Below the pieces are notes generated by a model. It was not told where the DNA came from and searched no databases. It saw only the letters and a list, made by a program, of their open reading frames with translations. From NCBI RefSeq assembly GCF_041435355.1, contig NZ_CP108442.1:3720001-3784000 (forward strand): a stretch of DNA of 64,000 bases. Reading direction: 5' to 3'. Shown one piece after another: positions 7,600 to 15,911 of this stretch. The position numbers and the translations under genes are program-made. Numbering within the stretch: the first letter of the stretch is position 1; the number at the start of each line of letters is the position of its first letter. Source of the stretch: Streptomyces sp. NBC_01276 (lineage in GTDB: Bacteria; Actinomycetota; Actinomycetes; Streptomycetales; Streptomycetaceae).

Positions 7600-9249
7600 A
7601 TGGCTACGACCACACCCCACGGTGTGCGGGGAGGCGGCCGGTCGGAGACCACGTCCGACGGCGCACCCATGACCCACGCCCAGATCATGAAGGCGCTGTC
7701 CGGGCTCATGCTCGGCATGTTCGTGGCGATCCTGTCCTCCACGATCGTCTCCAACGCCCTGCCCAAGATCATCAGCGATCTCGGCGGCACCCAGTCCTCC
7801 TACACCTGGGTCGTCACCGCCGCCCTGCTGTCGATGACGGCCGCGACCCCCCTCTGGGGCAAGCTCTCCGACCTCTTCAGCAAGAAGCTGCTCGTCCAGA
7901 TATCCCTGGTCATCTACGTCCTCGGCTCCGTCGTGGCGGGCCTGTCCCAGAACACCGGGACGCTCATCGCCTGCCGCGTGGTCCAGGGCATCGGCGTCGG
8001 CGGCCTCTCCGCCCTGGCCCAGATCGTGATGGCCGCGATGATCTCCCCGCGCGAGCGCGGCCGCTACAGCGGCTACCTCGGCGCGGTCTTCGCCGTCGGC
8101 ACCGTCGGCGGCCCGCTCCTCGGCGGCGTCATCACCGACACCGACTGGCTCGGCTGGCGCTGGTGCTTCTACGTCGGCGTGCCCTTCGCGGTCATCGCCC
8201 TGATCGTCCTCCAGCGGACCCTGCACCTCCCGGTGGTCCGCCGCGAGGTCAAGGTGGACTGGCTGGGCGCCTTCCTCATCAGCGGCGCCGTGTCCCTGCT
8301 GCTGATCTGGGTCACCCAGGCCGGCACCTCGTACGACTGGATCTCCTGGCAGACCTGGGCGATGACCGGCGGCGCCCTGGTGCTGGGCCTGCTCTTCGTC
8401 CTCGTCGAGTCCCGCGCGAGCGACCCGATCATCCCGCTGCGCCTCTTCCGCAACAAGACCATCAGCCTGGCCTCGGTCGCCTCGCTCTTCGTCGGCATCG
8501 CGATGTTCTCCGGCACGGTCTTCTTCAGCCAGTACTTCCAGCTGGCCCGGGGCGAGTCCCCCACCATGTCGGGCATCCTGACCATCCCGATGATCGGCGG
8601 CCTCTTCGTCTCCTCGACCGTCTCCGGCCAGATCATCACCAAGACCGGCAAGTGGAAGGCCTGGCTGGTCTCCGGCGGCGTGCTGCTGAGCGCCGGCCTC
8701 GGTCTGCTGGGCACCCTGCGCTACGACACCGCCTACTGGCACATCGCGATCTTCATGGCGCTGACCGGCCTCGGCCTCGGCATGATGATGCAGAACCTGG
8801 TCCTCGCCACCCAGAACCAGGTGGCCCCCGAGGACCTCGGCTCCGCCAGCTCGGTCGTCACCTTCTTCCGCTCGCTCGGCGGCGCCGTGGGCGTCTCGGC
8901 GCTCGGCGCGGTCATGGCCAACCGGGTCACCCACTACGTCAAGGAAGGCCTGGCCGAGCTCGGACCGAAGGCCGCCGCCATGGGCCACGGCGGCACCGGC
9001 GGGGGCGGGATCCCCGACCTCGACAAGCTGCCCGCACCGTTCCGCACGGTCATCGAGTCCGCGTACGGGCACGGCGTCGGCGACGTCTTCCTCTACGCCG
9101 CCCCGTTCGCGCTGCTCGCCCTGGTGCTGGTGGTCTTCATCAAGGAGGTCGCGCTGAAGTCGAGGCCGGCCGCCCACGCCCCGGCCGCCGAGGGCCCCAC
9201 GGAGGCCCCGGCACCGGCCGCGGCGGCGGAGGGCGCGGCCCGGCAGTGA
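7600..9249 (+). CDS. MFS multidrug efflux transporter, DHA2 (14-helix) family
   Basis: 549 residues with about 14 membrane helices. Family motifs are present: WVVTAALLSMTAATPLWGKLSDLFSKK (motif A, loop 2-3), RVVQGIGVGGLSALAQIVMAAMISPRERG (motif B) and GAVFAVGTVGGPLLGG (motif C, antiporter type). Drug/proton antiport across the plasma membrane is expected. ATG 7600 follows AAAGGAAA, 13 bases after marR. The last 40 residues are Ala/Pro-rich and probably disordered. Similar pumps export antibiotics, dyes or biocides; the substrate is unknown. Confidence 0.95.
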   Translation: MATTTPHGVRGGGRSETTSDGAPMTHAQIMKALSGLMLGMFVAILSSTIVSNALPKIISDLGGTQSSYTWVVTAALLSMTAATPLWGKLSDLFSKKLLVQISLVIYVLGSVVAGLSQNTGTLIACRVVQGIGVGGLSALAQIVMAAMISPRERGRYSGYLGAVFAVGTVGGPLLGGVITDTDWLGWRWCFYVGVPFAVIALIVLQRTLHLPVVRREVKVDWLGAFLISGAVSLLLIWVTQAGTSYDWISWQTWAMTGGALVLGLLFVLVESRASDPIIPLRLFRNKTISLASVASLFVGIAMFSGTVFFSQYFQLARGESPTMSGILTIPMIGGLFVSSTVSGQIITKTGKWKAWLVSGGVLLSAGLGLLGTLRYDTAYWHIAIFMALTGLGLGMMMQNLVLATQNQVAPEDLGSASSVVTFFRSLGGAVGVSALGAVMANRVTHYVKEGLAELGPKAAAMGHGGTGGGGIPDLDKLPAPFRTVIESAYGHGVGDVFLYAAPFALLALVLVVFIKEVALKSRPAAHAPAAEGPTEAPAPAAAAEGAARQ

Positions 9250-9268
9250 CCGCGGCCCGGCAGTGACC
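9235..9268. repeat. 17-bp tandem duplication across the efflux stop codon
   Basis: GCGGCCCGGCAGTGACC occurs twice in a row (9235-9251 and 9252-9268). The unit contains the terminal Arg-Gln codons and the TGA stop, so the second copy is an untranslated duplicate of the gene end. It looks like a recent replication-slippage event. Confidence 0.9.
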
Positions 9269-9318
9269 GTGAGGGAGGCGCGGACGGGGCACTCGTGCTC
9301 CGTCCGCGCCTCCCTCAC
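9269..9318. terminator. Perfect 19-bp hairpin between convergent genes
   Basis: GTGAGGGAGGCGCGGACGG (9269-9287) pairs exactly with 9300-9318 over a 12-base loop. It lies between the efflux gene and the convergent tetR gene and can serve both. Confidence 0.85.
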
Positions 9319-9330
9319 GTCCGGCTCCGG

Positions 9331-9984
9331 TCACCGGGGGCGCAGGCCCGGGGCCCGGCCCCCGGCCTTCGCCTCGATCCCCGCGATCAGGACGTCGAGG
9401 GCCAGACCGAAGTCCGCGTCCGGCGCCCGCCGGACCGTACCCCCGCAGCCGCTCAGCCCACAGCCGTTCAGGAACTGGGAGACCGCCAGGTGCGCTCCCG
9501 TCCGGCCGGGATCCACCAGGCCGGTGGCGTCCAGCAGCCGCTGCAGCGCGGCGTCGAAGGCCCTCGCGTGCGGGCCGATGTTCGGGTAGGCCACGCTCAG
9601 CGGGGCCACCCACGGATGCTCCGCCAGCAGCCGCCGGTACCCGCAGGCGAGGGTCCGCAGCCGCCCCGGCCAGGCCTCCCGCGGGGGCGGCCCGGCCGGC
9701 AGCCGCTGTTGTCCCAGCGCGCTGTCCAGAGCCAGTTCGAGCAGGTCGTGCTTGGTGTCCACGTACCAGTACAGGGACATCGCGGTGACCCCGAGTTCGG
9801 CGGCCAGGCGCCGCATGGAGAACCGGCCCAGGCCCTCGGCGTCGAGCAGGCGCACGGTGGCGGCCGTGATCCTGTCCCGGTCCAGCCCCGACGGTGCCTC
9901 GCTGCGGCGTCTGGCGGGTACGGCGGGCCTGACGGCCAGCCACACACTGGTCCTGGTCCCGCCCGGATCGGCCTCGGTCGCCAT
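9331..9984 (-). CDS. TetR/AcrR-family transcriptional regulator
   Basis: 217 residues. The N-terminal DNA-binding domain (about residues 33-80) shows LDRDRITAATVRLLDAEGLG and the recognition helix VTAMSLYWYVDTKHDLLELA, followed by a ligand-binding domain of the TetR_C_1 type (ending FGLALDVLIAGIEAKAGG). A disordered 30-residue N-terminal tail is present. The upstream region has a short palindrome over a TAGCAT -10, suggesting self-repression. No obvious target is divergent; the genes beyond its start are the last gene of the glycosyltransferase operon, read on the same strand. Confidence 0.9.
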   Translation of the reverse strand: MATEADPGGTRTSVWLAVRPAVPARRRSEAPSGLDRDRITAATVRLLDAEGLGRFSMRRLAAELGVTAMSLYWYVDTKHDLLELALDSALGQQRLPAGPPPREAWPGRLRTLACGYRRLLAEHPWVAPLSVAYPNIGPHARAFDAALQRLLDATGLVDPGRTGAHLAVSQFLNGCGLSGCGGTVRRAPDADFGLALDVLIAGIEAKAGGRAPGLRPR

Positions 9985-10041
9985 GGAGGCACCCTCCTCG
10001 CCACAAGGGGATCAGCCCGGAATGCCCGGTCCGCCCTCTTG

Positions 10042-10060
10042 ATGCTAGGGGGTCACCCCT
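10042..10060 (-). promoter_or_regulatory. Candidate tetR promoter/operator
   Basis: On the minus strand TAGCAT (10047-10042) is a good -10 for tetR. It abuts the palindrome AGGGG-GTCA-CCCCT (10047-10060). Short and GC-rich, so it may be chance. Confidence 0.3.
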
Positions 10061-10074
10061 CCGTGGAGGTGAGA

Positions 10075-12186
10075 TCAGGACGAGCCGGTCGAGGGAGCCG
10101 TCAGGTCGTAGAAGGTGGCTCCGCCCACGGTGGTGGCCTTGAAGGCGCCCTTCACCCACTCCTCGATGGCGCTGCCCGCGGCCCCGCCCGGACCGCCGCC
10201 GCGGCCCGCCGCGCCGTCACCGCGGGCGATGAACCAGTGGATCCTCCCGGCCTTCACGTACTCCTGGAACCGCTCCAGGGTCGGGGAGGGGTCGCTGCCG
10301 TTGAAGCCGCCGACCGCCATCACGGGAACGCCCGAGGCCAGCTGGTAGCCCGCCGCGTTCTGCGAGCCGATGGCCGCCGCCGCCCAGGTGTGGCGGGAGG
10401 CGTCGGAGCGCAGCGCGGCCGTGGCCTGCGCACCGACCCGGGTCCCACCCAGCAGCCCGCCGGGACCGCCCTGGCCACCGGAACCGCCCCGGCCGCCCCG
10501 GGCCTCCTGCCCACCGGGTCCGCCGGGTCCGCCCTGCGTCCCCCCGGCGCCCGGCATCCGGCCCGGCATCGGGCCCGGCACGCCCTGCGGCATCCCTTGC
10601 GGCATCCCCTGGGGTGGTGCCTCCCCGCCGGGGGCGAAGCGTCCCGGCATGCCGCCCGGTCCCCCGGACCCGCCCCGGCCGCCCGCCACCGCAGGACCGG
10701 CGGTCACGATGGAGCCCGTGTGGCCGGCGCCCACCGTGGTCAGGCAGTACGCGAACGGGCCCGCCAGCGCCGCGAAGAGCCCGACGGCCGCGGCCCCGAG
10801 CAGCGCCCGGCGTCCCAACCGGGCCGCGAACGGCAGCACCGCGGCCGCCCCGAGCCCCGCGACCAGCACCGTCCAGCGCAACCAGGGCAGGTACCCGGCG
10901 GAACGGCCGAGCAGGACGAAGGCCCACCACGCGGTCAGCGCGAGGGTCCCGGAGAGGGTGAGGGCAGCGGCGCGGCCGCCCCTCTCCTCCCACAGCACGG
11001 CCACGCCCATGCCCACCAGCGCCGCCACGAAGGGCGCGAGGGCGACGGTGTAGTACTCGTGGAAGATGCCCTGCATCCAGCTGAAGACCACGGCCGTGAT
11101 CAGCAGGGAGCCGCCCCAGGCGAGGAAGGCCGCGCGGGCCATGCCCTCCAGCGTGTCCGTGGCCCGGGAGGCCCGCCAGGTGACGGCCAGCCCGGCCACC
11201 AGCAGCACCAGGGCCGCGGGCAGCAGCCAGGAGATCTGGCCTCCAATGTCGCCCGAGAAGAGCCGGTCGATTCCGGTCTGCCCCCAGCCGCCCCCGCCCG
11301 GGCCGCCCGCGCCCCCTCCGCCGACGCTGCCCGTCTCGTTGCCGCTGATCCGGCCGAGGCCGTTGTAGCCGAAGGTCAGTTCCAGGAAGGAGTTGTGCTG
11401 CGAACCGCCGATGTACGGGCGGGAGTCGGCGGGCCACCACTCCACCACGGCCACCCACCAGCCGCCGGCCGCCAGCGCGGCCAGTCCGGCCAGCAGCAGC
11501 TGCCCCAGGCGCCGGCGCAGCCGCGTCGGCGCGCAGACGGCGTAGAGGACGGCGAGCGGCGGCAGGATCACGAACGCCTGGAGGGTCTTGGTCAGGAAGC
11601 CGAGGCCGACCGCGACGCCGGCCCAGACCAGCCACCGGGTGTGGGCCCCTTCGAGGGCGCGCAGCACGCAGTACACGGTGACGGTCAGCAGCAGGGTGAG
11701 CAGCGCGTCGGGGTTGTTGAAGCGGAACATCAGGGCGGCGACGGGGGTCAGCGCGAAGGCGGTGCCGCTGAGCAGGGCCGCCGCCGGGCCGAACTGGCGG
11801 CGTACGGCCGCGTACAGCACGGCGGTGGTGGCGACGCCCATCAGGGCCTGCGGGACCAGGATCTGCCAGGCGCCGAGCCCGAAGAGCCGTACCGACAGCG
11901 CCATCGGCCACAGGGCCGCCGGGGGCTTGTCGACGGTGATGGAGTTCGCGGCGTCGGAGGAGCCGAAGAAGAAGGCCTTCCAGCTCTCGGAGCCCGCCTG
12001 TACGGCGGCGGAGTAGAAGGAGTTGGCGTAGCCGGAGGCGCCCAGGTCCCAGAGCAGGAGCACGGTGGTGGCCAGCAGCAGGGCGGCGTACGCGGGCCGT
12101 TCCCAGCGGGGCCGGGTGGCCGCGCCGTGCGCGGTGGCGGGAACGGGGGCGGCGGGTGGCAAGAGCGGAAGCGCGGCCGTGGTCAC
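10075..12186 (-). CDS. ArnT/PMT-like membrane glycosyltransferase (family 39)
   Basis: 703 residues. The N-terminal two thirds hold about 12 membrane helices with the family's first extracytoplasmic loop (SFYSAAVQAGSESWKAFFFG, then SITVDKPPAALW). This kind of enzyme transfers a sugar from a polyprenyl-phosphate donor outside the membrane. About residues 480-600 is an unusual Gly/Pro/Met-rich tract (PPQGMPQGMPQGVPGPMPG, GGPGGPGG) before a conserved C-terminal extracellular domain (VGGFNGSDPSPTLERFQEYV). The GTG start overlaps the stop of the upstream GT2 gene by four bases, with GAGGAGGG as ribosome site. The GT2 enzyme probably makes the lipid-linked sugar and this one uses it; the acceptor is unknown. 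Confidence 0.9.
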   Translation of the reverse strand: MTTAALPLLPPAAPVPATAHGAATRPRWERPAYAALLLATTVLLLWDLGASGYANSFYSAAVQAGSESWKAFFFGSSDAANSITVDKPPAALWPMALSVRLFGLGAWQILVPQALMGVATTAVLYAAVRRQFGPAAALLSGTAFALTPVAALMFRFNNPDALLTLLLTVTVYCVLRALEGAHTRWLVWAGVAVGLGFLTKTLQAFVILPPLAVLYAVCAPTRLRRRLGQLLLAGLAALAAGGWWVAVVEWWPADSRPYIGGSQHNSFLELTFGYNGLGRISGNETGSVGGGGAGGPGGGGWGQTGIDRLFSGDIGGQISWLLPAALVLLVAGLAVTWRASRATDTLEGMARAAFLAWGGSLLITAVVFSWMQGIFHEYYTVALAPFVAALVGMGVAVLWEERGGRAAALTLSGTLALTAWWAFVLLGRSAGYLPWLRWTVLVAGLGAAAVLPFAARLGRRALLGAAAVGLFAALAGPFAYCLTTVGAGHTGSIVTAGPAVAGGRGGSGGPGGMPGRFAPGGEAPPQGMPQGMPQGVPGPMPGRMPGAGGTQGGPGGPGGQEARGGRGGSGGQGGPGGLLGGTRVGAQATAALRSDASRHTWAAAAIGSQNAAGYQLASGVPVMAVGGFNGSDPSPTLERFQEYVKAGRIHWFIARGDGAAGRGGGPGGAAGSAIEEWVKGAFKATTVGGATFYDLTAPSTGSS

Positions 12187-13523
12187 GGACCCTCCTCGGT
12201 CGTCGTGGGGATGGTGGGGGCGGCCGGCTTCCCGGGGGCGCCCGGGGCCCCGGGGCGGCCGTCGCGCGGGCCGGGGCGGCCGTCGCGCGGTTCCGGGAAG
12301 ACCCAGGCGCGGAACAGCAGGAACCGGAGCACGGTGGCGGCGAGGTTGGCGGTGATCAGCACGGCCAGCTCGGTGCCGTGGGCCGGCTCCGCGGTGGCCG
12401 CTCCGAGGGCGGCGAGGGACCCGCTGGTCAGGGCCAGCCCGATGCCGAACACCACGAGCCCCTGGGCCTGGTGGCGCACCGCACGGGCCCGCCCGCGCAC
12501 CCCGAAGGTCAGCCGGCGGTTGGCGGCGGTGTTGGCGACGGCGCACAGCAGCAGCGCGGCGGCGTTCGCCCCCTGCGGTCCGGCCGCTTCCCGCAGCGCG
12601 GAGTAGAGCAGCAGGTAGAGCAGGGTGCTCAGCACGCCGACGGCGCAGAACCCGAGCAGCTGCCGGGCCAGTCCGCGCGGCACCCCCGGCAGGGCGCCGC
12701 GGTCGCGCGGATCGTCTCCGAAGGGGCGGGCGAGCCGGTCGAGCGGCAGCGCCCCGACGGCCAGCGCCCGCCCCACCCGCCAGACCCCCTTGAGGTCCTC
12801 GGCGGCGGTGCGTACGAGGTGCACGCTGGAGTCGGGATCGTCGACCCAGTCCACCGGCACCTCGTGGATCCGCAGCCCGGCCCGCTCGGCGAGCACGAGC
12901 AGCTCGGTGTCGAAGAACCAGCCGGAGTCCTCCACCAGCGGCAGCAGCCGCTCGGCCACCTCGCGCCGGATCGCCTTGAACCCGCACTGGGCGTCGCTGA
13001 AGCGGGCGGCGAGGGAGGAACGCAGCAGCAGGTTGTAGGCCCGGGAGACGAACTCCCGTTTCGCTCCGCGCACCACCCGCGAGGAGCGGGCCAGCCGGGT
13101 CCCGATGGCCAGGTCGGAATGGCCGGAGATCAGCGGGGCCACCAGCGGCAGCACCGCGTTCAGGTCCGTGGAGAGGTCCACGTCCATGTACGCGAGGACG
13201 GGCGCCTCCGACCGGCTCCACACGGTGCGCAGGGCGCGGCCACGGCCCTTCTCCTCCAGCCGCGTGCTGCGCACCTCAGCGAGGCCCCGGGCGAGGCCGG
13301 CGGCGACCTCGGGGGTTCGGTCGGTGCTCGCGTTGTCGGCGACGGTGATGCGGAAGGGGTACGGGAAGGTGCGGGTGAGGTGGGCGTGCAGCCTGTGCAC
13401 GCACGGGCCGAGGTCCTCCTCCTCGTTGAAGACCGGGATCACCACGTCGAGTACGGGCACACCAGGCCGGAGCGCGAGGGGCGCCCGGGCCGGCAGGGCC
13501 CCTGGAGAGGCGTCGGTTGACAT
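12183..13523 (-). CDS. Bifunctional GT2 glycosyltransferase / GtrA-like flippase
   Basis: 446 residues. The N-terminal GT-A domain (about 25-260) has LDVVIPVFNEEEDL, the nucleotide-binding VADNASTDRT and the metal-binding YMDVDLSTDL, like dolichyl-phosphate hexosyltransferases. The C-terminal part (about 290-420) has four membrane helices of the GtrA type (LLGFCAVGVLSTLLYLLL ... NLAATVLRFLLFRAWVF). It probably makes a polyprenyl-phosphate sugar and helps move it across the membrane. Start ATG 13523 chosen because upstream codons are out-of-frame sequence of the kinase gene. 25 bases separate it from the kinase gene; its stop overlaps the GT39 start. The C-terminus has a small repeat (PRDGRPGPRDGRPG). 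Confidence 0.93.
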   Translation of the reverse strand: MSTDASPGALPARAPLALRPGVPVLDVVIPVFNEEEDLGPCVHRLHAHLTRTFPYPFRITVADNASTDRTPEVAAGLARGLAEVRSTRLEEKGRGRALRTVWSRSEAPVLAYMDVDLSTDLNAVLPLVAPLISGHSDLAIGTRLARSSRVVRGAKREFVSRAYNLLLRSSLAARFSDAQCGFKAIRREVAERLLPLVEDSGWFFDTELLVLAERAGLRIHEVPVDWVDDPDSSVHLVRTAAEDLKGVWRVGRALAVGALPLDRLARPFGDDPRDRGALPGVPRGLARQLLGFCAVGVLSTLLYLLLYSALREAAGPQGANAAALLLCAVANTAANRRLTFGVRGRARAVRHQAQGLVVFGIGLALTSGSLAALGAATAEPAHGTELAVLITANLAATVLRFLLFRAWVFPEPRDGRPGPRDGRPGAPGAPGKPAAPTIPTTTEEGP

Positions 13524-13548
13524 GCTCCGACCCTCGCGGGACGCGCTG

Positions 13549-15075
13549 TCACCGCTGTGTGGTGAGCCTGTGCCCCGTCTGTGAGTCCCCTGCCGGGCCG
13601 GGGGCGAGGGGCAGCGCGACCTCGAAGGCGGTGCGGCCCGGCGCGCTGTGCACCTCGACCCGCCCGCCGTGCGCCGAGACGACGGCCTGCACGATGGCGA
13701 GGCCGAGGCCCGTGGAGCCGGCGGCGCGGGAGCGGGAGGCGTCCCCCCGGGCGAAGCGCTCGAAGACGTGGGGCAGGAGCTCGGGCGGGATGCCGGGGCC
13801 GTCGTCCTCGACGCGGAGCCGGACGGCGGATGTTTCACGTGAAACACGGGCCGTGACGGTGGTGCCGGGCGGGGTGTGGGTGCGGGCGTTGGCGAGGAGG
13901 TTCACCAGGACCTGCTGGATCCGGGCCGCGTCGGCCCGTACGGGCGCGGGCTCGTCGGGCAGGGCCAGGTGCCAGTGGTGGTCGGGCCCGGCGGCCCGCG
14001 CGTCGCTGACGGCGTCGACGACGAGGGGGGCCAGGTCGGTGTCGGCGGTGGACAGCGGGCGGCCCGCGTCGAGGCGGGCGAGCAGGAGGAGGTCCTCGAC
14101 CAGACCGGTCATCCGGGTGGCCTCGGACTCGATCCGGCCCAGTGCGTGCCGGGTGTCGGGGCCCGGCTCCTCGCGTCCCCGGCGGGTCAGTTCGGCGTAT
14201 CCCCGGATGGAGGCCAGTGGGGTGCGCAGCTCGTGGCTGGCGTCGGCGACGAACTGGCGGACCCGCGTCTCGCTCTGCTGGCGGGCGGTGAGCGCGGAGG
14301 AGACGTGGCCCAGCATCCGGTTGAGGGCGGCGCCGACCTGGCCGACCTCGGTGCGGGGGTCGGCCTCGGCGTCGGGCACCCGCTCGTGCAGGTCGGGTTC
14401 GCCGCTGTGCAGGGGGAGTTCGGAGACGCGGGTGGCGGTGGCGGCGACCCGGCGCAGCGGGCGCAGGGCGACCCCGATCAGGGCCTGTCCGGCGAGGGAG
14501 GCGGCGATCAGCCCGGCGAGGGTGACGGAGACCTCGACCCCGACGAGGGTGCCGACCGTACGGTCGACGTCGCGGAGCGGGATGGCGAGGACCAGGCTGC
14601 CGTCGGCGGCGCTGCGCACCCGGTAGCCGCCGAGTCCCGGCAGCTCCGCCTCCACCGGCCCTGGGCGGCCGTGTGCGGCTCGGCGGGCGGCGGCGAGGAG
14701 GGCCTGGGACTGGGTCTCGTCGAGGGGGCGGACGTGGTCGAGCGGGGAGCCGTCGCCGGAGGAGCTGAGCCCGGAGGCGAGGACCTTGCCGTCGGGGCCG
14801 AGGCGGATCCCCGCGGTGCCGGTCGGGTTGCCCGGGGCCAGGACGAAGCCGAGGCTGTTCTCGCGGGCCGCCTTCCCCGCGCCGGGGCCGCGGAAGGCCA
14901 TGTCCAGGGAGACGCTCAGCTGCTCGTCGAGCCGGTCGACCAGGTACGAGCGCAGCGCGAGGGTGGTGACGGTGCCGATGGCCGCCCCCACGACGGCGAT
15001 CAGCGCCACCGCCGAGACGACGAGCCGGGTCCGCAGGGACCAGCGGCGGCGGAGCAGGGGCGGGCGCAGGGCCAC
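13549..15075 (-). CDS. Sensor histidine kinase (HAMP-type)
   Basis: 508 residues. TM1 (SLRTRLVVSAVALIAVVGAA), an extracytoplasmic sensor of about 150 residues, TM2 (VEVSVTLAGLIAASLAGQAL), a HAMP linker, then the H-box SHELRTPLASIRGYAEL, N-box NLLANARTHT, and G-boxes DDGPGIP and GSTGLGLAIV. All catalytic motifs are intact. GTG start (15075) overlaps the response-regulator stop by one base (TAGTG). It forms a two-component pair with the upstream gene and is co-transcribed with two glycosyltransferases, so the signal probably concerns cell-surface glycosylation. A ParB site lies inside the gene, encoding VSRETS between the N-box and the first G-box. Confidence 0.95.
   Translation of the reverse strand: MALRPPLLRRRWSLRTRLVVSAVALIAVVGAAIGTVTTLALRSYLVDRLDEQLSVSLDMAFRGPGAGKAARENSLGFVLAPGNPTGTAGIRLGPDGKVLASGLSSSGDGSPLDHVRPLDETQSQALLAAARRAAHGRPGPVEAELPGLGGYRVRSAADGSLVLAIPLRDVDRTVGTLVGVEVSVTLAGLIAASLAGQALIGVALRPLRRVAATATRVSELPLHSGEPDLHERVPDAEADPRTEVGQVGAALNRMLGHVSSALTARQQSETRVRQFVADASHELRTPLASIRGYAELTRRGREEPGPDTRHALGRIESEATRMTGLVEDLLLLARLDAGRPLSTADTDLAPLVVDAVSDARAAGPDHHWHLALPDEPAPVRADAARIQQVLVNLLANARTHTPPGTTVTARVSRETSAVRLRVEDDGPGIPPELLPHVFERFARGDASRSRAAGSTGLGLAIVQAVVSAHGGRVEVHSAPGRTAFEVALPLAPGPAGDSQTGHRLTTQR
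13831..13846. other. parS: parS site (perfect) inside the kinase gene
   Basis: TGTTTCACGTGAAACA, the 16-bp ParB-binding palindrome, exact match. It is read in the host gene as R-V-S-R-E-T-S. Confidence 0.9.
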
Positions 15076-15842
15076 TACTCGGCCGGCTTGATCAGGTAGC
15101 CGGCGCCGCGCCGGGTGTGGATCATCGGGGGCAGTCCGGTGCCGCCCTCCAGCTTCCGGCGCAGGTAGGAGATGTAGAGCTCGACGACGTTGGCCTGGCC
15201 GCCGAAGTCGTAGGACCACACCCGGTCCAGGATCTGCGCCTTGCTGAGCACCCGGCGCGGGTTGCGCATCAGGTAGCGCAGCAGCTCGAACTCGGTGGCG
15301 GTGAGGTGGACCTCCTGGCCTCCGCGCACCACCTCGTGGCTGTCCTCGTCGAGGCTCAGGTCCCCGACGGTCAGGACCGAGCCGCCCCGGGCCGCCTGGG
15401 CGGCGCCGGAGCGGCGGACCAGACCGCGCAGCCGGGCGACGACCTCCTCCAGGCTGAAGGGCTTGGTGACGTAGTCGTCGCCGCCCGCCGTCAGGCCGGC
15501 GATCCGGTCCTCGACGGAGTCCTTGGCGGTCAGGAACAGCACCGGGACCTGCGGGATCTCACGGCGCAGCCGGCCGAGGACGGCCAGCCCGTCCATGTCG
15601 GGAAGCATGATGTCGAGGACCACGACGTCGGGGCGGAACTCCCGCGCGGCCCGTACCGCGCCGGCTCCGTCGCCGGCGCTGCGGACCTCGCAGCCCTCGT
15701 AGCGCAGGGCCATGGACAGCAGCTCGGAGAGCGAGGCCTCGTCGTCGACGACGAGGACCCGGCAGGGGCCGCCGTCGGGCCGTACCAGGGCCGTCGGGGT
15801 GCCGGTGGACGTGGACGCGTGGGAGGTGGTCGTCGCAGTCAT
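15075..15842 (-). CDS. OmpR/PhoB-family response regulator
   Basis: 255 residues. The receiver domain (about 28-140) has the acidic pair VVDDE, phospho-acceptor in VVVLDIMLPD, Thr in FLTAKD and Lys in VTKPFS. A winged-helix DNA-binding domain follows (LTATEFELLRYLMRNPRRVLSK, VVELYISYLRRKLE, IHTRRGAGYLI). First gene of the operon regulator-kinase-GT2-GT39. The start at 15842 has no strong ribosome site; a 25-residue Thr/Ser-rich tail precedes the receiver. Confidence 0.95.
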   Translation of the reverse strand: MTATTTSHASTSTGTPTALVRPDGGPCRVLVVDDEASLSELLSMALRYEGCEVRSAGDGAGAVRAAREFRPDVVVLDIMLPDMDGLAVLGRLRREIPQVPVLFLTAKDSVEDRIAGLTAGGDDYVTKPFSLEEVVARLRGLVRRSGAAQAARGGSVLTVGDLSLDEDSHEVVRGGQEVHLTATEFELLRYLMRNPRRVLSKAQILDRVWSYDFGGQANVVELYISYLRRKLEGGTGLPPMIHTRRGAGYLIKPAE

Positions 15843-15911
15843 GACTTCACGTTGGGCGCCGCCTCTGAGAGCGTTCTTGCCCCTTCCTGTGAATCTCCTG
15901 AGAAACGCCGC

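Noticed and set aside
13648..13842. Small genes starting MFHVKH at several places
   Set aside because: MFHVKH is simply the parS palindrome read from ATG; it recurs at every parS site with unrelated sequence behind it.
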